In this document: positions 63,455 to 64,000 of the stretch, in pieces
How positions within the stretch are numbered: position 1 is the stretch's first letter
How the letters are laid out: each line of letters opens with the position of its first letter
From: DATBGO01 sp963695645
GTDB lineage: Bacteria; Actinomycetota; Actinomycetes; Streptosporangiales; Streptosporangiaceae
DNA length: 64,000 bases
Reading direction: 5' to 3'
Assembly (NCBI GenBank): GCA_963695645.1
Contig: CAVOHC010000012.1
Span: 186,001-250,000 of the forward strand
Program-made: the position numbers and the translations under genes
Notes under the pieces: generated by a model
Told to the model about the DNA's origin: nothing
The model's database searches: none
Seen by the model: the letters and a program-made list of their open reading frames with translations, nothing else

Positions 63455-63718
63455 GCGGTATGGATACCGCGGCCGGGCAGCGGCCGCCCGGGGCGCCGGC
63501 CGATCCCCGCGGTATGGATACCGTGCCCGGGCAGCGGCCGCCCGGGGCGCCGGCCGATCCCCGCGGTATGGATACCGTGCCCGGGCAGCGGCCGCCCGGG
63601 GCGCCGGCCGATCCCCGCGGTATGGATACCGTGCCCGGGCAGCAGCCGCCCGGGGCGCCGGCCGATCCCCGCGGTATGGATACCGCGCCCGGGCAGCAGC
63701 CGCCCGGGACGCACGACT
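63455..63718. repeat. 54-bp minisatellite, five copies
   Basis: GGTATGGATACCG recurs at 63457, 63511, 63565, 63619 and 63673, exactly 54 bp apart; units differ by a few bases. Several frames on both strands stay open through it; frame 63460-63720 reads an 18-residue unit MDTVPGQRPPGAPADPRG. Whether it is coding is unclear. The rest to 64000 shows no convincing gene. Confidence 0.85.
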
Positions 63719-64000
63719 GATTTGCTCGCTTCGCGATCCGGCGTGCGGGCGGCGCCGACCGGCCAGGGGCCCCTCGGCTGCGGCCGCGACGGCGCGGCGG
63801 CCGGCCCAGGCGCCGAGGCTGGTGGTAACTTGCTGCGCACGCGTTCACCGCCAGTCAGCGGTCGGCCACGGGGGCCCGGGCCACGACTGCCACAGACGGG
63901 CTAACAGAACTGATTCAGCCGCGGGCCGTGCCGAGTGGCTGCCCTGCCGAGCGGTTCATCCGATGGCATAGTTCCGTTCTGTCCGTCCGCAAGGCGTTCG

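Noticed and set aside
63455..63718. CRISPR array
   Set aside because: Units are contiguous 54-bp tandem repeats without unique spacers, and no cas genes are near.

Overview
The window is GC-rich (about 70% by eye) chromosomal DNA of an actinobacterium. Evidence: the contiguous rpoBC, str, S10, spc and alpha gene order, many GTG and TTG starts, an infA-rpmJ-rpsM alpha block, a DUF1707 membrane protein beside map, a DivIVA-like coiled-coil protein and an S9 prolyl oligopeptidase. A filamentous or Streptosporangiales-like lineage fits, but the genus cannot be fixed from sequence alone.

Layout. 1-4592: end of rpoB and all of rpoC, then three hairpins and a sigma70-type promoter. 5081-9401: str operon (rpsL, rpsG, fusA, tuf), then two large hairpins. 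9676-28699: S10-spc-alpha supercluster from rpsJ to truA, including secY, adk, map, infA, rpoA and rplQ. 28674-30236: a convergent membrane protein with a repeat-rich tail. 30547-33089: rplM, rpsI, glmM. 33647-34960: a DivIVA-type coiled-coil protein. 34976-53461: an extracellular polysaccharide locus with two LuxR-type regulators (one with a degenerate receiver), two GT4 glycosyltransferases, a NodB deacetylase and an inactive-looking NodB homologue, a 26-repeat beta-helix protein, and a leftward run of overlapping genes. That run encodes an ATP-grasp ligase, FAD oxidoreductase, UDP-sugar dehydrogenase, sugar-phosphate transferase, GT4, NAD epimerase, membrane-anchored GH18 and processive GT2. 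53870-63066: housekeeping resumes with acpS, nnr, a lipoprotein, an S9 peptidase, alr, an alpha/beta hydrolase and tsaE. 63185-64000: a small Cys/His protein and a minisatellite.

How it works together. The first half supplies transcription, translation, secretion and N-terminal methionine removal, with dense translational coupling. The polysaccharide locus appears able to make UDP-uronate precursors, start a lipid-linked glycan, extend it, polymerise and trim it outside the cell, and possibly decorate carboxylates. It lies between glmM and acpS, where many actinobacteria carry coaA and glmS.

The most unusual signals are tandem duplications at gene ends. A 74-bp duplication of the rplP 3' end has created a chain of mini-ORFs joined by ATGA overlaps between rplP and rpmC. 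A 69-bp duplication of the peptidase 3' end carries alternating CAG and TAG. rplQ has a QA(G/V)DT tail and is followed in frame by a truA with no ATG, GTG or TTG start. A 12-codon leader ORF with a strong ribosome site is coupled to the first gene of the polysaccharide run.
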